64,000 bases of DNA from Pseudomonas rhizophila. GTDB lineage: Bacteria > Pseudomonadota > Gammaproteobacteria > Pseudomonadales > Pseudomonadaceae. This document shows positions 17,041 to 26,706 of this stretch, piece by piece. The notes under the pieces are model-generated. The model was not told the origin of the DNA. It did not search any database and worked only from the letters and a program-made list of their open reading frames with translations. The position numbers were made by a program, and so were the translations under genes. Within the stretch, counting starts at the first letter, position 1. Every line of letters begins with the position of its first letter. The stretch is from NCBI RefSeq assembly GCF_003033885.1, contig NZ_CP024081.1, forward strand, positions 1,429,393 through 1,493,392, written 5' to 3'.

Positions 17041-17223
17041 TCAGATCGACTCGTTGAGTTTGGCCAGGATCCTGAACACCACCGTGGCGAGGATCAACAA
17101 CATGCCGATCCACATGGCAAACACCCCGACGTTCTTGTCTCGGAAGTTGAAGCCGATGGCCAGCAGGATCATGCCGGCGATGATGGGCACCAGCATGGCA
17201 TTGAACGCAGACATCGGAATCAT
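17041..17223 (-). CDS. Small two-helix membrane protein
   Basis: A 60-residue protein with two predicted membrane helices (MLVPIIAGMILLAIGFNF and VFAMWIGMLLILATVVFRIL) joined by a short charged loop (RDKN). Function unknown. It ends 8 bases after the convergent GntR gene and is followed upstream by a REP pair. I think a small protein occupies the same place in PAO1 (PA3248), which supports it as a real gene. Confidence 0.65.
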   Translation of the reverse strand: MIPMSAFNAMLVPIIAGMILLAIGFNFRDKNVGVFAMWIGMLLILATVVFRILAKLNESI

Positions 17224-17327
17224 GGCGACGGCCTTGTCGGAGGGGATAAGGTCAGTCTAGTTGGGGTTTTGCCGGGGTGTGATGATGTATGTCATGGCTC
17301 CCCCCAATCCGGAGGCGAGCACTGTTG

Positions 17328-17460
17328 TGGCGAGGGGATTTATCCCCGCTCGGCTGCGCAGCAGACGCACTTGGGCCGTTACTGACATGTGAAGTATTGC
17401 GGTGACTGGGCAAAGGGCTGCTCTGCAGCCCTACGGGGATAAATCCCCTCGCCACAGGGG
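17328..17460. repeat. REP inverted pair (GTGGCGAGGGG type)
   Basis: GTGGCGAGGGGATTTATCCC with a GCTGCGCAGCAG arm, and an inverted copy about 45 bases on. It fills the gap between the small membrane gene and apeB. Confidence 0.85.
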
Positions 17461-17495
17461 TAAGCATTTCCCGGTTCAAACAGGTGCTGCTGTGG

Positions 17496-18785
17496 TTACG
17501 GCAACTCACGACAGGCATAAAACGCGCTCAACACCTTCACCAGGTGCGCCAGGTCATGACTGCCGCACAGCTCGCGGATCGAGTGCATGGCGAAGGTCGG
17601 CAAACCGATGTCCACCGTGCGTACACCCAACTGACTGGCGGTGATCGGGCCGATGGTCGAGCCGCAGCCCATGTCGCTGCGCACCACGAAGCTCTGCACC
17701 GGTACTTCCTCGGCCATGCATAGGTGACGGAAGAACCCGGCGGTTTCGCTGTTGGTGGCGTAGCGCTGGTTGGTGTTGACCTTGATCACGGGCCCGGCAT
17801 TGAGTTTCGGGCCGTGGTTGGCGTCGTGTTTGTCGGCGTAGTTGGGGTGCACGCCGTGGGCGTTGTCCGCGGAAACCAGCAGGGATTTCTGGATGGTCCG
17901 TACGAACTCTTCACCTTCAGGCAGCAAACGACGCAGGGTTTGTTCCAGCATCGGACCATCGGCGCCACAGGCCGAGCAAGAGCCGACTTCCTCGTGGTCG
18001 TTGCACACCAGCACGCAGGTCTCTTCGGTGTCGGCGTTCAACAAGGCTTGCAGGCCGGCGTAGCACGACAGCAGATTGTCCAGGCGCGCGCCGGCAATGA
18101 AATCACCATGCAGGCCGATGAGCGCGGCGCTTTGGGTGTCGTAGAAACTCAGCTCGTAATCGAGCACCACGTCCGCATTCAGGCCGTGTTCGCGGGCCAG
18201 TTGATCGGTGAGCACGGCGCGGAAGTCGACGCGCTCGTCACCGGCGAACTGGGCGAGAATCGGTGGCAGCTCATTCTGTGGGTTGATCGCCCAGCCCTGG
18301 TTGGCTTCGCGATTGAGGTGGATGGCCAGGTTCGGAATCGTGGCGATCGGCGCCTTGAAATCGATCAGCTGGCTTTCGACCTTGCCATCGCGGCGGAAGG
18401 TCACGCGCCCGGCCAGGGACAAATCGCGGTCGAACCACGGCGCCAGCAGGGCGCCGCCATAAACTTCCACGCCCAGTTGCCAGAACCCGTGGCGTTGCAG
18501 TTCCGGCTGGGGCTTGACCCGCAGGCAGGGGCTGTCGGTGTGGGCGCCAACCAGGCGGATGCCGTCGTGCAGCGGTGAGGTGCGGCCCAGCTTGAAAGCG
18601 ATGATTGAAGAGTCGTTGCGCGTGACGTAGTAACGACCGTTGGCCTCGGTGGCCCAGGTCTCGCGTTCGTCAAGACGCTGATAACCCTCTGCCTCCAGAC
18701 GTTGGGCAAGGCTGGCGGTGGCGTGGAACGGGGTGGGGGAGGCCTTGAGAAAGTCGATCAGGCCTTGGTTCAACTCTTCGCGCAT
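17496..18785 (-). CDS. apeB: M18-family aminopeptidase ApeB
   Basis: Cytosolic dizinc aminopeptidase of 429 residues that removes N-terminal residues, chiefly acidic ones in this family. Metal-site motifs are [13 protein letters not shown] (His, Asp), NDHEEVGS (Glu-Glu), a later Asp in [12 protein letters not shown], and a C-terminal His in [11 protein letters not shown]. The length equals what I recall for PA3247. It is followed upstream by REPs and then rluA. Confidence 0.95.
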   Translation of the reverse strand: MREELNQGLIDFLKASPTPFHATASLAQRLEAEGYQRLDERETWATEANGRYYVTRNDSSIIAFKLGRTSPLHDGIRLVGAHTDSPCLRVKPQPELQRHGFWQLGVEVYGGALLAPWFDRDLSLAGRVTFRRDGKVESQLIDFKAPIATIPNLAIHLNREANQGWAINPQNELPPILAQFAGDERVDFRAVLTDQLAREHGLNADVVLDYELSFYDTQSAALIGLHGDFIAGARLDNLLSCYAGLQALLNADTEETCVLVCNDHEEVGSCSACGADGPMLEQTLRRLLPEGEEFVRTIQKSLLVSADNAHGVHPNYADKHDANHGPKLNAGPVIKVNTNQRYATNSETAGFFRHLCMAEEVPVQSFVVRSDMGCGSTIGPITASQLGVRTVDIGLPTFAMHSIRELCGSHDLAHLVKVLSAFYACRELP

Positions 18786-18883
18786 AAATAACTCCAGACA
18801 GCAATGCGCGGGAGTTTACCGTATTGGGGGGCGATGGGGAGGGTGGCCAGTGATTGATATACGCGTTGAATGTGCCGTCCCCT

Positions 18884-18978
18884 TCGCGAGCAGGCTCGCT
18901 CCCACAGGGGGCTCAGGGTGAACACAAAACTTGTGTACGCCTGTAATCCAATGTGGGAGCGAGCCTGCTCGCGATGGG
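18884..18978. repeat. REP inverted pair (REPIN)
   Basis: Two inverted GTGGGAGCGAGCCTGCTCGC copies around a small ACACAAAACTTGTGT hairpin, between apeB and rluA. Confidence 0.85.
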
Positions 18979-18992
18979 GGCGACGCGATGTC

Positions 18993-19628
18993 TCAGAACG
19001 GCGCCGGGCACTCGAAGCGTAGGCGTTCGCCGCTTTGCGGGTGGGTGAAGCTGAGCATGCTGGCGTGCAGGCACAGCCGTGGCCACGCAGCGAGGGCCTG
19101 GGGGTGGGCGTAGAGGCCGTCGCCCAGGAGCGGATGACCAATGGACAGCATGTGCACGCGCAACTGGTGCGAGCGTCCGGTAATCGGCGTCAGTTCGACC
19201 CGGCACCAGTCGCCGCAACGCTCCAGCACGCGCCAGAAGGTCAGGGCGTGCTTGCCCTGCTCATGATCCACCACGTGGCGCGGTTTGGTCGGCGGGTCGT
19301 AGCGCAGGGGCAGGTCGATGCTGCCGCTGTCCAGCTCCGGTTGGCCCCAGCACAATGCTGTGTAGGCCTTTTCGGTTTCCCGGTCATGAAACTGCCGAGA
19401 CAGTTCGCGATGGGTGTCCGGATCCCGGGCCAGCAGGATGATGCCAGAGGTTTCCCAGTCCAGCCGGTGCACGATTCGCGCTTCCGGATAGCCGTTTTCC
19501 TGCAGGCGGGTGATCAGGCAGTCTTTGTTGTCGTCGGCCCGGCCGGGCACGGACAGCAGCAGGGTCGGCTTGTCGACCACCAGGACGGCGGCGTCCTGAT
19601 GGATGATGCGGATGTTGGACAGGGGCAT
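18993..19628 (-). CDS. rluA: RluA-family pseudouridine synthase
   Basis: RNA-modifying enzyme of 211 residues that isomerises uridine in 23S rRNA (U746) and some tRNAs (U32) in the E. coli homologue. The catalytic Asp lies in HRLDWETSGI. Other family motifs are VVDKPTLLLSVPG, YTALCWG and GRSHQLRVHM. No S4 domain is present, matching RluA rather than RluC/D. It is next to minE, as in PAO1 (PA3246, from memory). Confidence 0.92.
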   Translation of the reverse strand: MPLSNIRIIHQDAAVLVVDKPTLLLSVPGRADDNKDCLITRLQENGYPEARIVHRLDWETSGIILLARDPDTHRELSRQFHDRETEKAYTALCWGQPELDSGSIDLPLRYDPPTKPRHVVDHEQGKHALTFWRVLERCGDWCRVELTPITGRSHQLRVHMLSIGHPLLGDGLYAHPQALAAWPRLCLHASMLSFTHPQSGERLRFECPAPF

Positions 19629-19653
19629 TCAAACAGTCTCGTAACAAACGCCA

Positions 19654-19715
19654 ACGGCGGCTCGGGCCCTTTTTCCTAACCCTGTGGGAAGGACTTTGGG
19701 ACCCGGAGCCGCCGT
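19654..19715. terminator. Long imperfect inverted repeat after minE
   Basis: Arms 19654-19666 and 19702-19715 (ACGGCGGCTCGGG against CCCGGAGCCGCCGT) pair over 13 positions with one bulge. It probably ends minD-minE transcription on the minus strand. Confidence 0.5.
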
Positions 19716-19733
19716 GGGCACCTGCAGGATCGA

Positions 19734-19988
19734 TCAGCGATCCGGCAGGGTGATATTGAGTTCCAGAATCGAGCAACTGCCCTGGCTTTCCAGCGCCACA
19801 TGCACATCATCGGACCCGATGTTGACGTACTTGCGGATCACTTCCACCAGTTCTTTCTGCAAGGCTGGCAGATAATCAGGGGTACTGCGCTGGCCGCGCT
19901 CGTGCGCCACGATGATCTGTAGACGCTCTTTCGCGACCGAGGCGGTACTTGGCTTTTTGTTGGCACGAAAGAAGTCAAAAAGATTCAT
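19734..19988 (-). CDS. minE: Cell division topological specificity factor MinE
   Basis: An 84-residue protein that drives pole-to-pole oscillation of MinD and so places the division septum at midcell. The N-terminal membrane-targeting and MinD-binding part is [24 protein letters not shown] (first residues), followed by the topological domain with [13 protein letters not shown]. Its ATG shares one base with the minD stop (TAATG at 19986-19990), so translation is coupled. Confidence 0.97.
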   Translation of the reverse strand: MNLFDFFRANKKPSTASVAKERLQIIVAHERGQRSTPDYLPALQKELVEVIRKYVNIGSDDVHVALESQGSCSILELNITLPDR

Positions 19989-20800
19989 TACCTACCTCCA
20001 AACAGGCGCTCGAAGAAACCTTTCTTCGTTACATCGAGGAATCGATGCTCTACGGTTTTGCCCAGCAGGCGATCGACCGCATCGCTGTACGCCTGACCGG
20101 CGTCGCTCTGATCGTCGAGAATCACCGGCACACCCGAGTTGGAGGCCTTGAGTACCGCTTGGGATTCAGGAATCACACCCAGCAGGGTAACAGCGAGGAT
20201 TTCCTTGACGTCTTCGACGCCCAGCATTTCGCCATCGCTGACCCGTTGCGGGTTGTAGCGGGTCAGCAGCAGGTGCTCCTTGATCGGCTCTTCGCCGTTC
20301 TCGGCGCGACGGGATTTGCTCGCCAGCAGGCCGAGCATGCGATCGGAGTCGCGTACCGACGAGACTTCCGGGTTGGTCACGACGATCGCTTCGTCAGCGA
20401 AGTACATCGCCAGGTGGGCACCTTTCTCGATACCGGCCGGGGAGTCGCACACCACGAACTCAAAGTCTTCCTTGAGCTGCATCAGCACTTTTTCCACGCC
20501 TTCCTGGGTCAGCGCGTCTTTGTCGCGGGTCTGGCTGGCGGCCAGCACGTACAGATTCTCAAGGCGCTTGTCCTTGATCAGGGCTTGCTGCAGGTTCGCT
20601 TCACCGTTGACCACGTTGACGAAGTCATAGACCACGCGACGCTCGCAACCCATGATCAGGTCCAGGTTACGCAGGCCGACGTCGAAGTCGACGATGACTG
20701 TTTTGTGGCCGCGCAGAGCGAGGCCGGTACCGATAGCGGCGCTGGTGGTGGTCTTACCCACACCACCCTTGCCGGATGTAACCACGAGAATCTTGGCCAA
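19988..20800 (-). CDS. minD: Septum site-determining ATPase MinD
   Basis: Membrane-associated ATPase of 270 residues that recruits MinC and is stimulated by MinE. It has the deviant Walker [10 protein letters not shown] (residues about 10-18), [18 protein letters not shown], and the C-terminal amphipathic helix [12 protein letters not shown]. It lies 200 bases downstream of minC and overlaps minE by one base. Confidence 0.97.
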   Translation of the reverse strand: MAKILVVTSGKGGVGKTTTSAAIGTGLALRGHKTVIVDFDVGLRNLDLIMGCERRVVYDFVNVVNGEANLQQALIKDKRLENLYVLAASQTRDKDALTQEGVEKVLMQLKEDFEFVVCDSPAGIEKGAHLAMYFADEAIVVTNPEVSSVRDSDRMLGLLASKSRRAENGEEPIKEHLLLTRYNPQRVSDGEMLGVEDVKEILAVTLLGVIPESQAVLKASNSGVPVILDDQSDAGQAYSDAVDRLLGKTVEHRFLDVTKKGFFERLFGGR

Positions 20801-21000
20801 GGTGTTTCACCCCTAAGGAAAAAGGACTTTTTCAGCCCCTGAAAAACATCTCTTGAAACTGCTGCAATTGGACAGGCTTGGCTGGAATCGGATGCGGGAC
20901 GGGGTCTACCTCCGGTAAACACTGCCTTATCCTTTTTCCTACGTCGTTTAAGCCGTTTTCGCTACGTTTTAGAGATGCTTGGAAAATGCGGCAGTATCCG

Positions 21001-21738
21001 TTAAAGCCGAATGATGTTCAACACGTCGCCCGACAGGCTGACCTGGACACCGGCCCCCCACAGCGGGTCGCGACGCAGATCCTCGGAAACCTTGTACTGC
21101 CCGGCGATAGAGACCAGTTCAGCGCTCAACTGCTGACAGAAAATCCTGGCTTTCGTATCGCCCTTGACACCGGCCAGGGCACGGCCACGCATCGGGCCGT
21201 ATACATGGATGTTGCCATCGGCCAGAAGTTCCGCGCCCGGGCTGACCGAGGACACCACGACCAGATCGCCACCCTGGGCATAGATCTGCTGCCCGCCACG
21301 TACCGGAGAGGTGATGACTCGGGTCGGCTTGATGGTCGGTTCTGGTGGCTTTTCCGGCTTTTTCCTGGTCTCGACCGGGCTCAGTTCCAGCACCCGTTCC
21401 CGGGCGCCGGAGGGCGGCAGCACCGGAATGTCCACGGCGATGGCGGCGGCGATGTCTTCGATACGGCTGGCCCGGATCGCCAGGGTGCGCAGGCCGTGCT
21501 GGCGACAAACCCGCATCAGGCCCGGCAGATCCACGGCACCTTCGCCGGCCGGCAGTTTGTCCAGCGCCAGCACCAACGGGGCATTGCTGAAGAAATTCGG
21601 GGCCTGGGCGACTTTTGCCGCCAACTGCCGGTCAAGGCTCTCCAGGTCGTTGCGGGCCAGCTCCAGCACCGTAATGGCGAGCATGCTGCCCTTCAGCTGG
21701 AACACGGGATCTTGGTCTAGCGATTCGGTTTGGCTCAT
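21001..21738 (-). CDS. minC: Septum site-determining inhibitor MinC
   Basis: FtsZ-antagonising division inhibitor of 245 residues. The N-terminal domain (about 1-110) binds FtsZ, a Pro/Lys-rich linker follows ([14 protein letters not shown]), and the C-terminal beta-helix ([32 protein letters not shown]) binds MinD. I start at MSQTESLD (21738); an 8-residue upstream extension is possible but unlike the family. It is separated from minD by 200 bases that may hold a secondary promoter. Confidence 0.95.
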   Translation of the reverse strand: MSQTESLDQDPVFQLKGSMLAITVLELARNDLESLDRQLAAKVAQAPNFFSNAPLVLALDKLPAGEGAVDLPGLMRVCRQHGLRTLAIRASRIEDIAAAIAVDIPVLPPSGARERVLELSPVETRKKPEKPPEPTIKPTRVITSPVRGGQQIYAQGGDLVVVSSVSPGAELLADGNIHVYGPMRGRALAGVKGDTKARIFCQQLSAELVSIAGQYKVSEDLRRDPLWGAGVQVSLSGDVLNIIRL

Positions 21739-21856
21739 GGTCGGCGTACAACGGCTTGTCACTAAAAGTGCCGAGACTTATAACGAGATCGTCCCCGGGC
21801 CGCAAGCCGGGTCGAACGATGTAGAATGCGCGGCCCATGTCTTTATGGAAGCTGTA

Positions 21857-22789
21857 ATGGATCGCCCGCGTTTTCGAGCTGCATTTTTTCATCCGCGTTT
21901 CTGGCTGCTGTGGTGCGGTCTGGGGCTGTTGTGGCTGATCGTTCAGCTGCCCTATCCGCTGCTGCTGCGCGCCGGTCGTGTATTGGGTGCGCTGATGTAT
22001 CGTGTGGCCGGCGACAGACGGCGCATCGCCCAGCGCAATCTGGAACTGTGTTTTCCTGAAAAGTCCGCTGCCGAGCGCAAGCGCCTGCTCAAGGAAAATT
22101 TTGCCTCCACCGGTATCGCCTTCTTCGAAATGGCCATGAGTTGGTGGTGGTCGCGCTCGCGCTTGGCGAAGCTGGCCCATGTCGAAGGGCTGGAGCATCT
22201 CAAGCAGGCCCAGCGCGAGGGCAAAGGGGTGATCCTGATGGCGCTGCACTTCACCACGCTGGAAATCGGCGCGGCATTGCTCGGCCAGCAGCACACCATC
22301 GACGGCATGTACCGCGAGCACAAGAACCCGCTGTTTGACTACATCCAGCGTCGCGGGCGCGAGCGGCACAATCTTGATTCCCTGGCGGTGGAACGCGACG
22401 ACGTGCGTGGCATGCTCAAGCTGCTACGGGCGGGGCGGGCGATCTGGTATGCGCCGGACCAGGACTACGGCGCCAAGCAAAGCGTCTTCGTGCCACTGTT
22501 CGGCATCCAGGCCGCGACGGTCACGGCCACCAGCAAGTTCGCTCGCCTGGGCAAGGCACGGGTGGTGCCATTCATCCAGGAACGCCTGGCTGATGGCAGT
22601 GGTTACCGTTTGGTGATCCAGGCGCCGCTGGAAGATTTTCCAGGGGAGACCGAAGAGGCCGATTGCATCCGTATCAATCGATGGGTGGAGGAGTCGGTCA
22701 GCAGATGCCCCGAGCAATACCTCTGGGCTCACCGGCGCTTCAAGAGTCGTCCGCCGGGCGAGCCGAAGCTGTATGACAAACGCGGTTAA
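21857..22789 (+). CDS. Lipid A biosynthesis acyltransferase (LpxL/HtrB family)
   Basis: Inner-membrane acyltransferase of 310 residues that adds a secondary (lauroyl-type) chain to lipid A. An N-terminal membrane anchor (FWLLWCGLGLLWLIVQL) is followed by the HX4E catalytic motif HFTTLE and then the DQDYG block. The ATG at 21857 has GGAAG five bases upstream; the frame is open much further upstream only because it crosses minC antisense. Divergent from minC, as I recall for PA3242. Confidence 0.92.
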   Translation: MDRPRFRAAFFHPRFWLLWCGLGLLWLIVQLPYPLLLRAGRVLGALMYRVAGDRRRIAQRNLELCFPEKSAAERKRLLKENFASTGIAFFEMAMSWWWSRSRLAKLAHVEGLEHLKQAQREGKGVILMALHFTTLEIGAALLGQQHTIDGMYREHKNPLFDYIQRRGRERHNLDSLAVERDDVRGMLKLLRAGRAIWYAPDQDYGAKQSVFVPLFGIQAATVTATSKFARLGKARVVPFIQERLADGSGYRLVIQAPLEDFPGETEEADCIRINRWVEESVSRCPEQYLWAHRRFKSRPPGEPKLYDKRG

Positions 22790-22824
22790 GCCTGTAGTCC
22801 ACTTAATGAACACGGAGCGTTGCG

Positions 22825-23985
22825 ATGACCCCACTTGAACCGGTGACAGGTTTGATTCTTTCCGGCGGCGGGGCTCGGGCAGCGTATCAAGTGGGGGTAT
22901 TGGCCGCGATTGCCGAACTGTTGCCGGACGGGGCGGATAACCCGTTCCCGGTGATTGTCGGCACCTCGGCCGGGGCAATCAACGCGGTCAGCCTGGCCAG
23001 CGGGGCGATGGACTTCAAAACGGCCATCGAGCGCCTGACTGCCTTCTGGCAAGCGGTGCGCAGCCATCAGGTGATGCGCAGCGACTGGTGGGGCGTGATT
23101 GCCCAGGCGACACGTTTTATCAGCCACAGCCTGCTAGGCCTGGGCGCCCGGTTACCAGTGGCGCTGATCGACAGTTCGCCGTTGCGTGAACTTCTCCAGT
23201 CTCAATTCCACGCCTCGGGCATCGAACAGGCGATCGCGCAGCAGCAACTGCGGGCCGTGGCGGTGACTGCGTTCGGTTATGAGTCCGGCCAGGCCGTGAC
23301 CTTCTACCAGGGCCGCGGCACCATCGAATCCTGGCTGCGGCACCGGCGCATCGGCGTGCCGACCCAGTTGTCGGTGGAACACCTGCTTGCCAGTTCGGCG
23401 ATCCCCCTGCTATTCGCGCCGGTCAGGATCGGCCCGGAATATTTCGGCGACGGCGCGGTGCGTCAATCGGCTCCCATCAGCCCGGCCCTGCACCTGGGGG
23501 CCAATCGCGTGCTGGTCATCGGGGTCAGCGGCAATCCGCGTGGACTTGGTTCGCCAGAGCCGTTGCAGCGCAGTTACACCGGCCAGCAACCGACGCTGGC
23601 GCAGATCGGTGGCCACATGCTCAACAGTACGTTCATTGACAGCCTGGAAAGCGACATCGAACTGCTGGAGCGTCTGAATGGCTTCAGTCATCTGCTGCCC
23701 GATGACGTGCCGGCTCATGCGCTGGGCGCGGCGCCGGTGGAAGTGTTGGTGATTTCGCCGAGCCAGCCGATCGACGAAATCGCCGCCCGCCATCGCCTGG
23801 AATTGCCCCGCGCGCTGCGTATGTTCCTGCGCGGGCCGGGCGCGACCAAGACCAGCGGCGCCGGGGTGCTGAGTTATCTGCTGTTCGAAGCGGGCTATTG
23901 CAGTGAACTGATCGAGCTGGGACGCCAGGATGCGTTGGCCCAGCGCGAGGAGTTAAGCCGGTTCTTGCGGGTGACGGCGGGGTGA
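22825..23985 (+). CDS. Patatin-like phospholipase
   Basis: Predicted lipid acyl hydrolase of 386 residues with the patatin Ser-Asp dyad. Oxyanion glycines are in SGGGARAAYQVGVL, the nucleophile in GTSAGAINAV, and the catalytic Asp in FGDGAVRQ. No signal peptide, so probably cytoplasmic or membrane-associated. It lies 35 bases after the acyltransferase gene on the same strand and is likely co-transcribed, suggesting a role in lipid turnover (inference). Confidence 0.92.
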   Translation: MTPLEPVTGLILSGGGARAAYQVGVLAAIAELLPDGADNPFPVIVGTSAGAINAVSLASGAMDFKTAIERLTAFWQAVRSHQVMRSDWWGVIAQATRFISHSLLGLGARLPVALIDSSPLRELLQSQFHASGIEQAIAQQQLRAVAVTAFGYESGQAVTFYQGRGTIESWLRHRRIGVPTQLSVEHLLASSAIPLLFAPVRIGPEYFGDGAVRQSAPISPALHLGANRVLVIGVSGNPRGLGSPEPLQRSYTGQQPTLAQIGGHMLNSTFIDSLESDIELLERLNGFSHLLPDDVPAHALGAAPVEVLVISPSQPIDEIAARHRLELPRALRMFLRGPGATKTSGAGVLSYLLFEAGYCSELIELGRQDALAQREELSRFLRVTAG

Positions 23986-24002
23986 TGCAGTAGCCTCCAG
24001 CG

Positions 24003-24030
24003 CCATCGCGAGCAGGCTCGCTCCCACAAG
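24003..24030. repeat. Single REP element
   Basis: One ATCGCGAGCAGGCTCGCTCC copy between the convergent patatin and tsx genes. Confidence 0.8.
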
Positions 24031-24059
24031 ATTCCCTGAGCATCGAGGATCGATGTGGA

Positions 24060-24845
24060 TCAGAAATGATACTTCAGCAAGAAGCTGGTATTGCTCTGAT
24101 TGGTCTTGAAGCCTTCGCTGTCTTCGATCCCGTATTTGTTCTTCCAGTAGTCGTATTCCACACCCACATACAACTGTTTGGCGCCCAGCTTCAGTGCCTT
24201 GCCCAAGTCATACTTGATCTGCGGGTTGATGTGCAGGTTGGCGTGGTAGGTGCCTTTGGAGTTGCTGTCGTTGTCCACCACCCAGTCGATGAAGCCGTCG
24301 ATCAGGATATCGGATGAGCCCACCGGGAGGGTGTAGGCCCAGGTCGGTGTAATCTGCCAGACGTTGTCGCCAGCGCGCGGACCTTCGGTCTGGCGGTTGT
24401 AGAAATTCAACTGGAAGTAATCGAAACCGGGAATCGCCAGGTCGAAGCCCGGACCGATCAGGTATGACTCGTTGTCACCTTCACCGAACTCATAGGTCAT
24501 GGCCAGCAACACATCTTTGATCGGACCCAGTTCCAGCTTCTGGTCGAAGATTTTGCCGAACGACAGGCGTGGGCTGAACTCACCGTAGTAGGTGTTCGGG
24601 CCGGAATTGCTGTCGTCCTGGCCGTTGTAGAAAATCCGGTCGAGGAAGAAGAAGTTGTCGCCGTATTTCCAGGCATCGGCGTGCTCGAAGGTCACGGTTT
24701 GCTGGATGCGCGGGTTGACCTGGAAATCCTTGCCATAGAGGTAGGTCAGGCTGTTGTTCTGCCATTGGAACAGCTCGTCGGCCATCGCTTGGCCAGCGGT
24801 CAGCAAAGATCCCGCAAGTATCAGGCTGGTGCACGTATGTTTCAT
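24060..24845 (-). CDS. Tsx-like nucleoside-specific outer membrane channel
   Basis: Outer-membrane beta-barrel of the nucleoside-specific channel family, 261 residues. The ATG at 24845 has GGGAG upstream and begins a signal peptide (MKHTCTSLILAGSLLTAGQ, cleaved after AMA). Mature motifs include FQWQNNSLTYLYGKDF, and the protein ends in an aromatic residue (LLKYHF), as outer-membrane barrels do. It is the last gene downstream of the urate operon, so it likely brings purines or nucleosides across the outer membrane for the enzymes encoded upstream. Confidence 0.88.
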   Translation of the reverse strand: MKHTCTSLILAGSLLTAGQAMADELFQWQNNSLTYLYGKDFQVNPRIQQTVTFEHADAWKYGDNFFFLDRIFYNGQDDSNSGPNTYYGEFSPRLSFGKIFDQKLELGPIKDVLLAMTYEFGEGDNESYLIGPGFDLAIPGFDYFQLNFYNRQTEGPRAGDNVWQITPTWAYTLPVGSSDILIDGFIDWVVDNDSNSKGTYHANLHINPQIKYDLGKALKLGAKQLYVGVEYDYWKNKYGIEDSEGFKTNQSNTSFLLKYHF

Positions 24846-25352
24846 TCGGTTTGCTCCCAAAGGTAAGTGGTACTGCATTTTTTTTAAGATCAGCGCTCTG
24901 GTGTGGCGCTTTTTTCTACGGAAAAACCATCCGTTCGGTCAGCTTTTTGTTTGTGGCAAGCGCTGACAGCAAGAGCTGAGCCAAGACCGGGATAAATCGG
25001 AAAAATGGCTTGTTCAGTGGTTTGAAACGCTCGAAAAAGTGTGTTCAGCGCAAGCCGATATCTGCCAACACTGCAATAGTTGGCGTATCGGTCAGGATCT
25101 GCTGGTTTTACGCGGCACCGGACTCAAACGGCCGCGCAGGATACGGCCCTGCATTCATGGGCTCAAGTGCCCTGCAACGGCGCATTCGTGGCGAATTTGG
25201 GGCGTGATGGCGGGGCTGGGTCATCTGGTGCTTTCCTCTTGTTTTTATTGTTGAGGCGCAGGCAGTCGCTGACGGGCGACCGGTCGTGTGCTGGTCTGCC
25301 TGTCAGCGGTATTACGTGTAGCGGGTGATGTCAGGTTTGATGTCGGCGGGAC
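24846..25352. other. Intergenic gap with a start-less open frame
   Basis: 507 bases between tsx and puuD, long for a same-strand neighbour pair, so tsx probably has its own promoter here. On the plus strand, 24967-25254 is open for about 95 codons. It encodes a Cys- and Arg-rich stretch (DICQHCNSW, RPRRIRPC) but has no ATG and no ribosome site. It could be a gene remnant or chance; I recognise nothing in it. Confidence 0.4.
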
Positions 25353-26654
25353 TCAGTTGGTCCGCGCCCCCTGGCTGATCCACGCGCCGATCAGGTCGCG
25401 TTCCTGTTGGGTCATCTGGGTGATATTGCCCAGGGGCATGATCTGCGTGGCCACGGCCTGGGCCTGGATGCGCGCGGCTTGTTGCTGGATCTGCTGCGGG
25501 GTATCGAACATCACCCCGCCCGGCGCGGCGCTGAACAACGGGCTGGTGGGTTTTGCCGAATGGCAGACCGAGCAGCGCTCCTGAATCACGCTGTGGACCT
25601 TCTCGAACGAAGGGCCTTGGGCATTGGCGGTCTGGGCCGGCGTCGATGCCGGTGCGGCCGCTGCCGTCGCCGGTTTTGCGCCGCCGCCCACCGCCGTTTC
25701 CGGCAACGGTTGGTATTCGATCACACCAGGGGTTTTGGCGACTTCCGGCGCTGTGGTCATGGGTTTTGGACCCGTGACATAAGCCAGGCAGATCATCGCC
25801 AGAGCGCCGACCGGCAGCGTCCAGGCATACTTGTTGCTGTCGTGGCGGGTATTGAAATAGTGCCGCACCAACACCGCCGCCACGGCGATCCCGGCCAGGA
25901 TCAACCAGTTGTACTGGCTGCCATAGGTGCTCGGGAAATGGTTGCTGATCATGATGAACAGCACCGGCAGGGTGAAGTAGTTGTTGTGGCGCGAGCGCAG
26001 CAGGCCCTTGGCCGGCAGCGCCGGATCCGGCGTGCGGTTCTCGGCAATGGCCGCCACCAGCGCGCGTTGGGCCGGCATGATGATGCGGAACACGTTGCCG
26101 ACCATGATCGTCCCGATGACCGCCCCGACATGCAGGTAGGCACCGCGACCGCTGAACACCTTGCTGAACCCGTAGGCCGCGGCGATCAGCAGCACGAACA
26201 GGATCAGGCCGAGCAGGGCAGGGCGTTTGCCCAGGGCCGAGTCGCAGAGAAAGGAATACACGAACCAGCCGACGAACAACGAGCCGATGCCCAGGGCGAC
26301 GCCTTCGGGCCCGCTCAGGCTGCTGCCCGGTGCCAGCAGGTACAGGGTCGGGTTCCAATAGAACACCAGGCACAGCAGGGCGACGCCCGACATCCAGGTG
26401 AAGTAGGCTTCCCATTTGAACCAGTGCAGGTTGTCCGGCATGGACGGCGGCGCGAGTTTGTATTTTTCCAGGTGGTAGATGCCGCCACCGTGGATGGCCC
26501 ACAAATCACCGGCCAGACCGCTTTTAGGGTTGACGCGATTGAGGTTGTTTTCCAGCCAGACGAAGTAGAACGACGCGCCGATCCAGGCCACGCCAGTGAT
26601 CATATGAACCCAGCGCACGCTCAGGTTCAGCCATTCCAGCATATGTGCTTCCAC
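25353..26654 (-). CDS. puuD: Urate hydroxylase PuuD (membrane urate oxidase with cytochrome c domain)
   Basis: Inner-membrane enzyme of 433 residues that oxidises urate to 5-hydroxyisourate and passes electrons to the respiratory chain. The N-terminal part has about eight to nine helices with conserved HMITGVAWIGASFYFVWLEN. The C-terminal cytochrome c module carries one heme site (CSVCH) and an axial-ligand Met region (ATQIMPLGN). The GTG at 26654 has AGAGG eight bases upstream; an ATG four codons later is an alternative. It substitutes for soluble uricase, and its product is the substrate of HiuH. Confidence 0.93.
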   Translation of the reverse strand: MEAHMLEWLNLSVRWVHMITGVAWIGASFYFVWLENNLNRVNPKSGLAGDLWAIHGGGIYHLEKYKLAPPSMPDNLHWFKWEAYFTWMSGVALLCLVFYWNPTLYLLAPGSSLSGPEGVALGIGSLFVGWFVYSFLCDSALGKRPALLGLILFVLLIAAAYGFSKVFSGRGAYLHVGAVIGTIMVGNVFRIIMPAQRALVAAIAENRTPDPALPAKGLLRSRHNNYFTLPVLFIMISNHFPSTYGSQYNWLILAGIAVAAVLVRHYFNTRHDSNKYAWTLPVGALAMICLAYVTGPKPMTTAPEVAKTPGVIEYQPLPETAVGGGAKPATAAAAPASTPAQTANAQGPSFEKVHSVIQERCSVCHSAKPTSPLFSAAPGGVMFDTPQQIQQQAARIQAQAVATQIMPLGNITQMTQQERDLIGAWISQGARTN

Positions 26655-26706
26655 AGTCTTTACCTCTCGCCCGTCACGCTTGTTTTCGCGTGATCGGACG
26701 CTTCTC

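Noticed and set aside
21311..21856. N-terminal extension of the lipid A acyltransferase frame
   Set aside because: It runs antisense through minC; the ATG at 21857 has a good ribosome site and family-like N-terminus.
25312..26502. 396-codon minus-strand frame overlapping puuD in another phase
   Set aside because: Out-of-frame reading of the puuD gene, with Arg/Pro/Gly bias and no motifs.
25407..26693. 428-codon plus-strand open frame across puuD
   Set aside because: Antisense to a clearly recognisable urate hydroxylase; the translation is low-complexity Arg/Gln/His.
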